Assembly (NCBI GenBank): GCA_029237695.1
Contig: CM055265.1
Location: 116,038,067 to 116,102,066 of the forward strand
DNA length: 64,000 nucleotides
Source of the DNA: Conchocele bisecta
Taxonomy: Eukaryota; Mollusca; Bivalvia; Lucinida; Thyasiridae
Direction of reading: 5' to 3'
Shown one piece after another: positions 54,710-64,000 of the stretch (position 1 is its first letter; every line of letters starts with the position of its first letter). The position numbers and the translations under genes are program-made. The notes below the pieces were generated by a model that worked only from the letters and a program-made list of their open reading frames with translations, did no database searches and was not told the origin of the DNA.

Positions 54710-55350
54710 TTATTATATACCGCTCCATGGAAATTATCAGTTTTTTTAAACTGTATACGGTAATGAATGTGTATTTGCAGCCTATTTGCAGTCCGGCACT
54801 GCAGGTGCGCGTTATGAATATAGATAGCGGAAGTAGTCGTATTTTCACCGGAAGATGTTTATTTCATCGATGAGAACATTATGACTTTTATTTACATCGT
54901 ATAACTATGTATTTCATGGGTAGGTATATAATAAATCCTAATTCTGTTTAGAAACCTGCTGAAAGTCAGAGGAATAAAAAATGCCTTGAAAACAAAAACA
55001 TCTAAAACTCTAAACATGCAAAAGGCGTATTATTATGTCTATTAAATGGGTGAGTTTTGTTGTAATGACATTGTTTTATTTCTCTGACCTTAAGCTTGTG
55101 CTGGTTTCTAAACATAACCAGGAAGTTTTTCACCATTTTAGCATCCCTTCCACGCTTAATCCACCTGTGATCTTTACCACAGGAACATCAATATTTTTTT
55201 CATGCCATAATACAATTTTTATCGGCGTAACTGACGTGTCTTTTGTAGGTTAAATAGTTTGCTTCAAACGCAGGTTGCGTTCAGGAGTGTGCAAATGCAA
55301 ATATAAATACTAGTATGTGAACCCTGCGGACGGACCATAACGCCAACATA
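54710..55350. other. no recognisable gene or element
   Basis: A 72-codon plus-strand open frame at 55035-55253 shows no recognisable domain. Confidence 0.4.
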
Positions 55351-55526
55351 TGCAAACACTGTAGATCCAGATGAGACGGCTCGAAGCGAGCCGTCTCATT
55401 AGGATCTGCAGTGTTTGTCAGTATTGTTCAATTCTAGAAAAAGAAAATGCATTTTCTTATTAACGGAGTAATCAAAAAGTAACATGGAAAAGCTTACGTT
55501 GGATACGGAGGGTTGAAAGGCTTAAA
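55351..55526. mobile_element. G-family hairpin element, copy 4
   Basis: CACTGTAGATCCAGATGAG / CTCATTAGGATCTGCAGTG around ACGGCTCGAAGCGAGCCGT, and GAGGGTTGAAAGGCTTAA at the right end. The outer TTAACCC end is not preserved. Confidence 0.72.
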
Positions 55527-55588
55527 GGCACTGTGTCTCAGATGGTTCCTCAGATAGTCACTAATGTGGCTTTTAGTGTTATTGACTG

Positions 55589-56080
55589 CACTGGCATTCG
55601 ACGTGTTTTGGCTGTCATCGTTATAACTGTATATATATGAGCAAGGCTTCTAACTTTGATCGGACACGACCTCGTATCATAACACATACCGCGATTTTAT
55701 TTACGATAATGTTAATATTTTGGCGGAAAGTGCATATGTTTATTCATTTGATAATAATTGTTATCTTGCTAAAATAACATAGAACATATTTATGTAACTA
55801 ATATCGAATTACAGCTCCTTTTCCTAGGTCGGACACCACCTCGTATCATAACAAATACAATAATGTCTTTAAGACTCAAACGTGAATATTGTAGTGGCAA
55901 GTTCATATGATCATTTGATAATTATCGATATCCTGCAGAAATACAGAAAATGCATAGAAAATTACAATTTGAACCGTGCTATTTTGTTATGATACGAGGT
56001 CGTGTCCGGCCAAAGTTAGAAGCCTTGTTCATAAATATAGAGTTATACCGATGAAAGCCGAAACACGCCGAATGCCTGTG
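55589..56080. mobile_element. hAT-like inverted-repeat element with 8-bp TSD
   Basis: Ends CACTGGCATTCGACGTGTTT and (complement) CACAGGCATTCGGCGTGTTT, then GCTGTCATCGTTATAACT and GACACGACCTCGTATCATAA on both sides. Exact 8-bp direct repeats ATTGACTG at 55581-55588 and 56081-56088. An additional internal GGTCGGACACCACCTCGTAT copy lies near 55827. An 8-bp duplication with a CA-starting repeat suggests the hAT superfamily. No transposase is present. Confidence 0.85.
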
Positions 56081-56154
56081 ATTGACTGCACATGAGGTAT
56101 TGCAACCAAAATGTACCATTCTTTCTGATCAATGTCTCAAGAAATATGTGTGTT

Positions 56155-56348
56155 GTGCTAATTGAAGGGGTTTAACGTCCCACCAACAGCCACGGTCATA
56201 TAGAGATGGGACCACAGTTTAACGCCTCATCCGACATACCAGTGGGATGGAAATATTATGAAAGTATATTTGATGCCCTAGGCGATGTATGAACCCACAA
56301 CCTTCGGATTGGAAGTCAGACGTTCTAACCCCTAGGCCACAACCCATC
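56155..56348 (-). mobile_element. tRNA-derived SINE
   Basis: On the minus strand it begins GGGTTGTGGCCTAGGGGTTA (A box TGGCCTAGGGGTTAGA), followed by TCTGACTTCCAATCCGAAGG and GGTTGTGGGTTCATACATC (B box GGTTCATAC), at tRNA-like spacing. The body contains GAGGCGTTAAACTGTGGTCC and ends GGACGTTAAACCCCTTC. The RNA polymerase III promoter layout is seen directly; the family name is not known to me. Confidence 0.75.
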
Positions 56349-56499
56349 ATTTAGTTGTGAAATGATAATACGAAACCACCATAGAAATGATTTTCCAATC
56401 TCGACAATAGCTGGATTAAGTTAAATAAATTGAATTCGTGACCATTGATTGCAGTAAAAACTCGCATTCCCAACGTTAATCATGTTTCAATAATATTTA

Positions 56500-56810
56500 C
56501 AGTGGAACCTCTACAAACCGAACACCCTGGGGGATGTCATGGTTACAGTGGGATCTCTCCAAACCGAACACCCTGGGGGATGTCATGGTTACAGTGGGAT
56601 CTCTCCAAACCGAACACCGTGGGGGTTCCCCACGGTGTTCGGTTTTGGAGAGATCCCACTGTAACCATGACATATGAACACTGCAATATTTGTCCGATTG
56701 CTTTGCCGTCATGCACATACAGTATCATTACATATTCATGACATGGAATCCTATCAATATTAACAAATATAGATTTTCTGGTGGGTGTTCGGTTTAGGGA
56801 GGTTCCACTG
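56500..56810. mobile_element. TA-flanked mariner-like MITE, copy 5, with internal duplication
   Basis: Outer ends CAGTGGAACCTCTACAAACC / GGTTTAGGGAGGTTCCACTG, with TA at 56498-56499 and 56811-56812. The left end segment (CAGTGG...CCAAACCGAACACC with a GGGGGATGTCATGGT spacer) is present three times in tandem at about 60-bp steps. Confidence 0.82.
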
Positions 56811-56984
56811 TATATGCATGTTTTTAACAAACGATGGTACAATTATGTTTAGAAATACAAATCAAATCTACAAAATATTAGTTTTACTAATATTCTTCGT
56901 GTATCTGAGTGCTATTAGACTATGTACGGTTTCTTTTTTTTTTTCGCTGCGTGTCCTGTTGATTTTATCACACCTTTTGATACC

Positions 56985-57262
56985 TTTTCGAGTTTCCGCA
57001 TTTACACAGCGCATGGGTAATGTATGGACATGATGATGTGATAACACAGTTAGATCACGTTGGTCCGCATGTACGATCGATAAATCATTACTCATGTAAA
57101 GTCCACTACTGGAGGCTTGGTCAGAAAATTCGTTCAAACATATCTTATCACATCTTTGATACATTTTCTAGTTTCGTTTCTGCATTTACACAGGACATGG
57201 GTAATGTATATGGACATGAGCATGTGATAACGCAGTTAGATCACGTTCGTCCGCGGACCATG
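56985..57262. repeat. two further copies of the ~105-bp dispersed repeat
   Basis: Copy 2 (56985-57082) and copy 3 (57160-57262) share TTTACACAG, CATGGGTAATGTATGGACAT and TAGATCACGTT with copy 1 at 52395. They are direct repeats about 175 bp apart. Confidence 0.65.
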
Positions 57263-57371
57263 ATCTAACCGTGGCTTGATACAGCGTGTGGGATGGCAGG
57301 AGTGTTGCAGATTGGTATGCAAGTCACGGATGTCCATTGTCCTTCGTCCATTTGCAATTAATCGTGGCAAT

Positions 57372-57746
57372 CGTTTGTGAATGTGACTGGACAAGTAGAA
57401 GTATGGTATATGTGACCAGTGTAGACCTCGCACCGTTGACAATTATGATGAAGCATGTCCGTGGTTGCAGTATAACAAACATTATACACCATGTGCAGCA
57501 TAAAGGTAGTGGATTATCTCCTCGTACATGCGGACGGACTGTCTAAGTATTGCTCGCAGAGCGGCTGATTGTCCTACACACCCCTGCAGCCTGATAACGA
57601 TCTATACTCATTACTAGAAGCCTGTCCTGTATGTCACTGACTCAATGGCGAACAGTGTAGACACTGATCAGGCTGTGCGGATGCGCAGGCTGATCTGCGT
57701 CTATACTGGTCGCACATGCCAAAAATACCACTTTCTCCAGTCACTA
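57372..57746. mobile_element. F-family hairpin element
   Basis: GTGACTGGACAAGTAGAAG at left, hairpin GATCAGGCTGTGCGGATGCG / CAGGCTGATCTGCGTC, and TTTCTCCAGTCAC at right. It contains an additional ~120-bp stretch between the left end and the AGCCTGATAACGATC block. Confidence 0.72.
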
Positions 57747-57776
57747 TTACTATTGAGACTCGCCATGTGTTTTGTT

Positions 57777-58018
57777 CATAAGAACATGTGATATCTCATG
57801 AAAAATATTACAACATTTACGATATTTTCCGTAAATGACGTCGAAAGACGACAAAATTTGCATCGTAAATGCGGAATACTATACTATTCCGCATTTACTA
57901 TGAAAGTTTCGTCATATTTCGACATCCATTAGAGAAAATATCAAATTTTCTGTAAATATATTTCATGAAAAATCGCACATTTTCTTAGATGCAAAATCGC
58001 ATGGCGTGTCTCAATTCA
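57777..58018. mobile_element. L-family inverted element
   Basis: Arms AACATTTACGATATTTTCCG / GAAAATATCAAATTTTCTG and TGCATCGTAAATGCGGAATA around the ACTATACTATTCCGC centre. The right end is GCAAAATCGCATGGCGTGTC. Confidence 0.7.
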
Positions 58019-58520
58019 GACAAACCATGAGATTTTGTACTTAAGAAGATATGCGATATGTGCGATAATTTCCGTACACGAGATCGACAATTTTCAGAGC
58101 ATATGCGAAATTGAATTTCACATTTGCTATGATTAAGTCGCCAATATGCGCCGTCGTTTACAGAAAGTAGCACAGATTATGCATATAGTAATTTCCAATA
58201 ACCTCCGAAGGGAAGCACACTTAATACACATTGTTTTAAAGTCACTCTTTTTATTAAATTTTCGACCACAAATGTAGCGGCAGTCCTATGTGACGTCCAT
58301 AGTGTAGTAGTAAACCGGATGTTTGATAACATCCGGTTTACTGCTACACTATGGACGTCACATAAGACTGCCGATACATTTTCGTACTATTTGGATAAAG
58401 ACCATGTGGTCGAAAATTTAATAAAAAGAGTGACTTTAAGACAATTATGCATATAGTTTCGTGAAAAACCGCACATTTTACATACAGGTAGGTACAAAAT
58501 CACGTGGCTTGTCCCAATGC
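58019..58520. mobile_element. L-family element with a large nested hairpin
   Basis: Left end CAAACCATGAGATTTTGTAC, right end GGTACAAAATCACGTGGCTTG. Between them a hairpin insert (58190-58443) is flanked by an exact 14-bp direct repeat ATTATGCATATAGT (58176-58189, 58444-58457). The insert pairs AAAGTCACTCTTTTTATTAA with its complement, and GTAAACCGGATGTT with AACATCCGGTTTAC. Confidence 0.7.
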
Positions 58521-58699
58521 TGCATACACGTGTGTATACATTACATTAACTATAAGTAAATTAGTGCTCTCGATTGTTGATATTCTTCATTGGCTCCAGT
58601 TAAGCCAGTAAACATCAATTTAGTATCAGTGCACGAGAAAACATACCTTTTAACGACCCTAAGAAGTGAGTGTTTTTTTTATGTATATCTTTTTTTTCA

Positions 58700-58931
58700 T
58701 TTATCCTCACCTCAAGTGCTGAGCAATTTAACAAGTGCGTTGTTAATGAAGGCCTTTGGAGCACTATTAGTTACTATATGTACATTCAAAATAGCATGTA
58801 ATTTATGAGAAAATTACGAAATTTCGTAATTTTCTCATAAATTACATGCTATTTTGAATGTACAGTGCTTCAAAGGCCTTCCTTAACAACGCACTTGTTA
58901 AATTGCTCAGCACTTGAGATGCGGATAAATA
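58700..58931. repeat. ~230-bp hairpin
   Basis: CTCAAGTGCTGAGCAATTTA and TAAATTGCTCAGCACTTGAG; the centre is the perfect palindrome AAAATTACGAAATTTCGTAATTTT within ATAGCATGTAATTTATGAG arms. The left arm has an extra ATTAGTTACTATAT. Confidence 0.85.
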
Positions 58932-59985
58932 AAAAAAACAACATATACGCAAATAAAATAAGGAGCAATATTCGAAATTCAATGAAAGTGTGCGTTAAAA
59001 AATACCAAACAAAAAATCAATAAATGCTATGTAGTATTTTAAAACAGAATGCAATATTTTCCGTAAATGACCTCAACAAAAGTTAACACAATATCCAGAG
59101 CATATGCGGGAATTATATCCCCGCTCAATTATGTTGTTTTTTTTACATTTTTCGACGTGATTTCTGGAAAATTATACTGATTTTCGAAGTCAATTACGGC
59201 GAATTACGACGTTGCGACAAGGGAGCCATCCAAGAGCCTGGGCCCGTAACTGAGGTGGCTCATGACGCTCCTACGTATTGCAAGTATGGTTTTCCAGTGA
59301 ATGGCGATAATCTGTTGTTAATAATTACTAGCAGCCCGGCTCGCGTCTTGCAGGATGGTTCTACTATTTTTGCAGCAACACGCACGTGTGGCTGTGATTG
59401 GAGATACCCGGGCTTATGGCATTTACGACCTGATCAGTGTATACGCGGATCAGCCTGCGCATGATCAGGGTATACACTGCTCGCCGTTGATTCGGTGAAA
59501 TACGCGCCATGCTTCTAAGAGACAGTATACAAATGCACTATGCTTAACGACAAAAAAAGCCTAATTTTTAAATCTCAAAGCACTGTACATGTATTTATAA
59601 ATGATTTTAACAAATTGTTTTCTACAAAATCTACTTTTAAAGCAAAACATTGAACCGATACAATGTACATTATGCCCATTGATATTAAATAATCATATGT
59701 TAACTGACGAAGTCTGGTTTTGCCAATTCCTACCCATGTATAGTTACGGTTGAATGATTTTGTGGTAAATATTGGTTGCTTATTCGTTTATTCACTCAGG
59801 TCATATAGATATGACAACATGAGATACATGTATATATAACACGAACACATAGATGACACCATGCGCATCTTCGAGATAACCGAATAAAAACACGAGTGTA
59901 ATTTTATGTGTGGTTTCCGGGATTTTAGGGACTCGTATTAGTCAGTGAAATGTAGCGGTTCTTATCAGGATTCAAGAGTGCACAT
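58932..59985. other. F-family hairpin at 59386-59490 within unassigned DNA
   Basis: GTGTGGCTGTGATTGGAGATA, GGGCTTATGGCATTTACGAC and the hairpin GATCAGTGTATACGCGGATCA / GATCAGGGTATACACTG identify the F copy. The rest has no gene and no other repeat. Confidence 0.6.
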
Positions 59986-60294
59986 CAGTAGCCTATTTCA
60001 CCAACATTGCAAAGTATACTTTACTAGCAAAGTATACTTTGAGGGAGTAATAATTTATTTTACCTGAAATGCATTATTTCATATATAACTAACAAATGCA
60101 TATATTTCATGATTAAAAGTATGCAGAATTATTATACTGAATTTATTACATTATCACAGCCATAATGGCTGTGATAATGTAATAAATTCAGTATAATAAA
60201 AATTAATAAATTTATCATAAAATTGAAAATTTCTCCCTCAAAGTATACTTTGCTACTAAAGTATACTTTGCAATGTTGATGAAATAGGCTACTG
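59986..60294. mobile_element. palindromic 'GTAGCC-TTTCACC' element, complete copy
   Basis: CAGTAGCCTATTTCACCAAC and GTTGATGAAATAGGCTACTG are the ends, then GCAAAGTATACTTT on both sides. The centre is TTACATTATCACAGCCATAA with its complement. Confidence 0.9.
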
Positions 60295-61265
60295 GTCAGA
60301 ATGCAAACTGACCATAAACGCCATAGGTCCTCAATATTTCCAGTCAATGTCACATACTTATGGTGCAAGGTTTCGTAGTAATGTCATTACAGGCGTATGT
60401 CGTACGCTGACGTCGTAGACGAATTCCCTTTCGCGTTTGTTTTAAAGTTTTAATCAGTGTAGAGCTGTGTCGGCTCTGGACAAGGATTTTACTATGTTTC
60501 GTCGGTATATCACCTGATCATTCAACATACTAATGTAGACTGTTACGGATATACGTGCACTGTCATATTCATCGTGACATGTTTCAACAACGAACAATGT
60601 AGACCCACTAAAAAGCAAGAACTCAATTAACGAATCGTTTGATCAATTCGCCATTAATGCTACGTATACATTAACCATGAAAATCGTTAATTAATACCAG
60701 AGTCTGGCGCAATCACCACACACTAGAAACCACATCTACATCGCCTCTCCAAGTTAGAAACCAGACTCGATTAACTCCAAAAACTCCGATTTGGATACCA
60801 GACCAGAATAGTACTACCCCAAGTACCCACAGCAGGCCCATGGACCACACACGGTGTTCACAAGGCGCAAAATCAAATTCAGCGAATCGGAAACCATCGG
60901 GGCATGGTCGACGGAATATCAGATAAAGATGTTATGAAAAATGTGAATGGGAAAGAAGCGATGTAACCTTTTCACCCGTTGTGGACGCATACCAGTCTAT
61001 GGCTTTGATCAGTAAATTTTAGAATTACTTTTGTTGCAGCCAATGAACAATGTATGTCCTTACTAGTTTTCAGGATGATTACTAGCTGCAGATCAGGCGC
61101 TATACTGGTCAAACATGCAGTAACATACATAGGCACATCACGAAATATAAGAATCTGCAAGAGAATGCACAACCGTGGTGTTGACACCGATTTACGACCA
61201 TTATTCTCGATGGTATGCGTAGCTTACGTAACATGGTTTACATTTGTATCGGCGTCGAACTATAC
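60295..61265. other. no recognisable gene or element
   Basis: No repeat family shared with the window and no supported coding sequence. Confidence 0.4.
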
Positions 61266-61338
61266 GTCTAGCAACCAGTGTAGACGCTGGTCAGACTGCA
61301 CGGTCGTGCAGTCTGACCAGCGTCTTCACTGGTTGTTA
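61266..61338. mobile_element. F-type hairpin, short copy
   Basis: AACCAGTGTAGACGCTGGTC / GACCAGCGTCTTCACTGGTT around AGACTGCACGGTCGTGCAGTCT. Confidence 0.75.
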
Positions 61339-62045
61339 AAACCATTGTGTTTTTTTTCTTCATCACGTGTACACAAGCCTACCTGTAACAGCTGAGGTAT
61401 GCATCGTATGGTTGGCTCATTAGAAAACTCTAAGCTAAGAACTCTTTTCCGTTGCCATAGCGATGAAAAATATACACCGGCGAATGTGCAGTACTATGCA
61501 GGCATATCGGAAAAACATATCCGACGAAGATAGCAGGAAGGATGATGTGGGAGGGACATGGATTGATTCGACAGCTGTTTGGTGTTAGAAACCGGAATCC
61601 GGCGTAGACTACTTCCGAACATCGACGAATATTTCCGACGATCACCGATAATGTCCGAAATGACACTGCTGCTCCGGAAATTCTGGTCACAGAGTCGTCG
61701 TTTTAGACATGGTCAAATTTCAGCCCGCGCATTAGACATTGCAGAATAAAATGGCGACCAGGAGGGAAATGGATCCCGGGTGAAATTTCCGACTGAGCGA
61801 GGAAACGCACTCTGTCCGGAAATCGCGGAAGATCTAACTTTTAATACGACGGTAGTAATATTTCAATATTAAAACAGTTTTGGCAATTTCTGTAATATAA
61901 GAAAATACAAGTTCATGTAAATTTTGTCAAATATATTGATATCATTTGAAATGCATCTACTACATTTTGAATGGAGGTTTGTGTGACAGGAGGAATGAGG
62001 CATTTGCGACCAGTGTGGAACCAGACCATCCTACGGTCTCATCCA
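61339..62045. other. no recognisable gene or element
   Basis: CCGACGAAGATAGC/TCCGACGATCACCGA-like short repeats near 61520-61650; nothing assignable. Confidence 0.4.
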
Positions 62046-62259
62046 GGGGGCGTTTCACTAAACTTCGTACGACTAAAATGTTCGTAAGTGCAAAATTATG
62101 ATAATATTAAAAAAATGTTTTCTTGTAAAGAATTATTGTATTTACATTTATTGACCATATGCTGCATAAATAAATGTAAATTCATCAATTGAAATTTCCA
62201 GATGATCCTAAATTTGCACGAACATTTTAGTCGTACGAAGTTTAGTGAAACGGTCCCCT
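62046..62259. mobile_element. A-family MITE copy 16
   Basis: Both tips intact. The central palindrome is reduced to GACCATATGCTGCATAAATAAATG. Confidence 0.86.
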
Positions 62260-62299
62260 GCTATGCACTGTTCGCTCAGTGAAACGCTCTCAGTTATTC

Positions 62300-62385
62300 T
62301 AACAATCAGTGTAAATCATGTGTAAATCATAAATCATGTGTAAATCAGTGTAAATCATGTGTAAATCAGTGTAAATCATGATCGC
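62300..62385. repeat. short tandem repeat GTGTAAATCA
   Basis: Seven to eight units of (A)TCATGTGTAAATCAGTGTAAA type between two A-family elements. Confidence 0.9.
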
Positions 62386-62414
62386 GCTTATGTATGGAAT
62401 ATGCTAGGTGACCA

Positions 62415-62660
62415 GGGGGCCGTGTCACTAAACTTCGTACGACTAAAATGTTCGTAAGTGTAAAATTATGATGGTCTGTAAATTTCACATTAACAGTGTT
62501 TTCTTGTAAACAATTAATGGAGTTACAATTATTGAACATAGGCTGCATATGCAGCCTATGTTCAATAAATGTAAATCCATCAATTGCATTTTCACACGAT
62601 CCTATAGTTGCACATACTGGCGAACATTTTAGTCGTACGAAGTTTAGTGAAACGGGCCCC
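62415..62660. mobile_element. A-family MITE copy 17
   Basis: Complete; the palindrome reads AACATAGGCTGCATATGCAG with a matching change in both arms (GAACATAGG / CCTATGTTC). Confidence 0.88.
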
Positions 62661-62723
62661 AGGAGCTAGAATCTCCATAAATGACACATGTCCCATTTCA
62701 CCCGTCGCAGTTACATAATTATG

Positions 62724-62949
62724 AGACAAGCCATGTGATTTTGTATCCAAGAAGAAGTGTGATTATTCATGAAAGATATTTACACAAACTGCGAAATGAT
62801 GAAAGTTGACAAATTATTCAGAGCAAATGCGGAATTGTCAACTTTCAAATGTCATTTACAGAAACCATCGTACATTTTGTAAATCTTTTTCATAAAATAT
62901 CGGACATGTTCTTAGGTACAAAATCACATGGCGTGTCGCATATGACACA
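62724..62949. mobile_element. L-family inverted element
   Basis: GAGACAAGCCATGTGATTTT and GGTACAAAATCACATGGCGT ends; GAAAGTTGACAAATT / AATTGTCAACTTTC around CAGAGCAAATGCGG. Confidence 0.8.
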
Positions 62950-62969
62950 TCATCAAATACACAGTGCTG

Positions 62970-63163
62970 TTAACCGGAAATAGTCGTCTGCTGATAATTC
63001 ATACTTTGTCTTTTCTCTCAGTAAAAACATGGTTTGGCAGCATTTTAGAATCATTTCCATCGGAAATCTAAAGTGCTGCCAAACCAAGTTTTTTATGAGA
63101 AAAATGGAAAAATAAAAAATATTCAGCAGACGACACAAATTAATTCAGCATTGTAAGGGTTAA
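62970..63163. mobile_element. H-family hairpin element, copy 3
   Basis: TTAACCGGAAATAGTCGTCTG at left, CAGCAGACGACAC and GTAAGGGTTAA at right; the centre is GGCAGCATTTTAGAATCATT with its imperfect complement. Confidence 0.8.
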
Positions 63164-63267
63164 TGCAAAATTCGACAAGTTAATGACGCCGGATTACTCC
63201 TACAAGAAAATGTCAAGTACGGCAAGCAATTCAGTTGTGGGTGTGTGCAAATGTATCCTAATTATGT

Positions 63268-63316
63268 ATCGGTGCTGATCGGCACTGGCGCATCGGTGCT
63301 GATCGGCACTGGCGCA
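63268..63316. repeat. 24-bp tandem duplication
   Basis: ATCGGTGCTGATCGGCACTG plus GCGC occurs twice in tandem; each unit contains the dyad GTGCTGATCGGCAC. Confidence 0.9.
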
Positions 63317-63677
63317 GTGACGTCAGAAACAACTAGGCTTCGGAACTGTTTTTTGTTTTTCAAATACTATATTAATTATATTTGTGTCAACGCGTAGTAA
63401 TTTATTCATTGATTCGACGTGTGAAGTCAATTTAAATAATGGAAAACAAGAAAATGTGGCCTGTCGTCACATGAATGCCCCCGGCGGCATATCGGTAAAA
63501 CTGTGTCAAAGTTAGTTTACCAAAAGTGATAAGTATTCATTTGTGCACACGTAGGTATTGAACTATTAAAGTAATACTATTTTCCCTGTCGCGCTTTCTC
63601 CATCTGTGTGTATAGATGGTGCAAATGAGCTGAATATAACGATCGAGGTTCATCGTTACCGGAATTCCGACTGGAGA

Positions 63678-63989
63678 CCATAGCCTATTTCATCAACATT
63701 GCAAAGTATACTTTAGTAGCAAAGTATACTGTGAGGGAGAAATTTTCAATTTTATGATAAATTTATTAATTTTTATTATACTGAATTTATTACATTATCA
63801 CAGCCAATTTGGCTGTGATAATGTAATAAATTCAGTATAATAATTATGCATACTTTTAATCATGAAATATACATGCATTTGTTAGTTCTATATGAAATAA
63901 TGCATTTCAGGAAAAATAAATGATTACTCCCTCAAAGTATACTTTGCTAGTAAAGTATACTTTGCAATGTTGGTGAAATAGGCTACTGG
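63678..63989. mobile_element. palindromic 'GTAGCC-TTTCACC' element, copy at 63.7 kb
   Basis: Same ends and interior as the copy at 59986; the centre is TTATCACAGCCAATTTGGCT. The two copies differ by few bases in the arms. Confidence 0.88.
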
Positions 63990-64000
63990 TTTGGCCCTCA

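Noticed and set aside
56155..56348. A functional tRNA gene
   Set aside because: The acceptor stem and T arm cannot be completed, and the sequence continues into a SINE-like body.
35333..62548. A recurrent conceptual protein (LNKCKSNNCLQEN... VVRSLVKRPPG) in many places
   Set aside because: It is the translation of one arm of the A-family MITE. Copies have no start context, differ in frame integrity and end at the element tip.

Overview
This is a eukaryotic, almost certainly molluscan (probably bivalve) genomic window. It has no operons, very low coding density, one recognisable host exon, and about twenty interspersed families of short hairpin elements. The organism call is an inference from the type of repeats and the junctophilin-like exon; I could not search a database.

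Layout. Positions 1-6911 are a 37-bp tandem satellite that changes variant along its length. From 6.9 to 17.9 kb lies a dense patchwork of miniature inverted-repeat elements, short tandem repeats, three foldback elements built of 21-bp units, and a three-level nest of elements. Positions 17893-24230 are a 6.3-kb DNA transposon with ~160-bp imperfect terminal inverted repeats and a 3-bp ATA target duplication. It carries a decayed minus-strand gene encoding zinc-finger-like Cys/His clusters, a FEN1/XPG-type nuclease domain and a C-terminal CXC-like cysteine cluster. It looks like the Academ (AcademX-type) superfamily and is inserted in an older TTAA-flanked element. Positions 25819-26203 (+) are the first coding exon of a junctophilin gene (MORN repeats), ending at a good splice donor. 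No further junctophilin exon is visible, so the remaining ~38 kb is probably a long intron or intergenic DNA.

From 26.2 kb to the end I find no other convincing protein-coding gene. The sequence is filled with repeated hairpin families: a ~240-bp element with 17 full or near-full copies and 4 fragments; a ~400-430-bp element with exact 5-bp target duplications; a TA-flanked mariner-like element; a TTAA-flanked element; an 8-bp-flanked hAT-like element; and several palindromic families. Tandem repeats lie at 27.3, 35.8, 40.5-41.7 and 53.8 kb, and a CT microsatellite at 43.5 kb.

Interplay. Many elements are nested, which reveals empty sites and relative ages: the Academ-like insertion postdates the TTAA element it interrupts, and a short retroposon sits in a TTAA element that sits in a palindromic element. 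Most open frames in the window are by-products of repeats without stop codons. The noisy indels in the satellite and a G-run frameshift in the transposase leave open that some lesions are sequencing errors.
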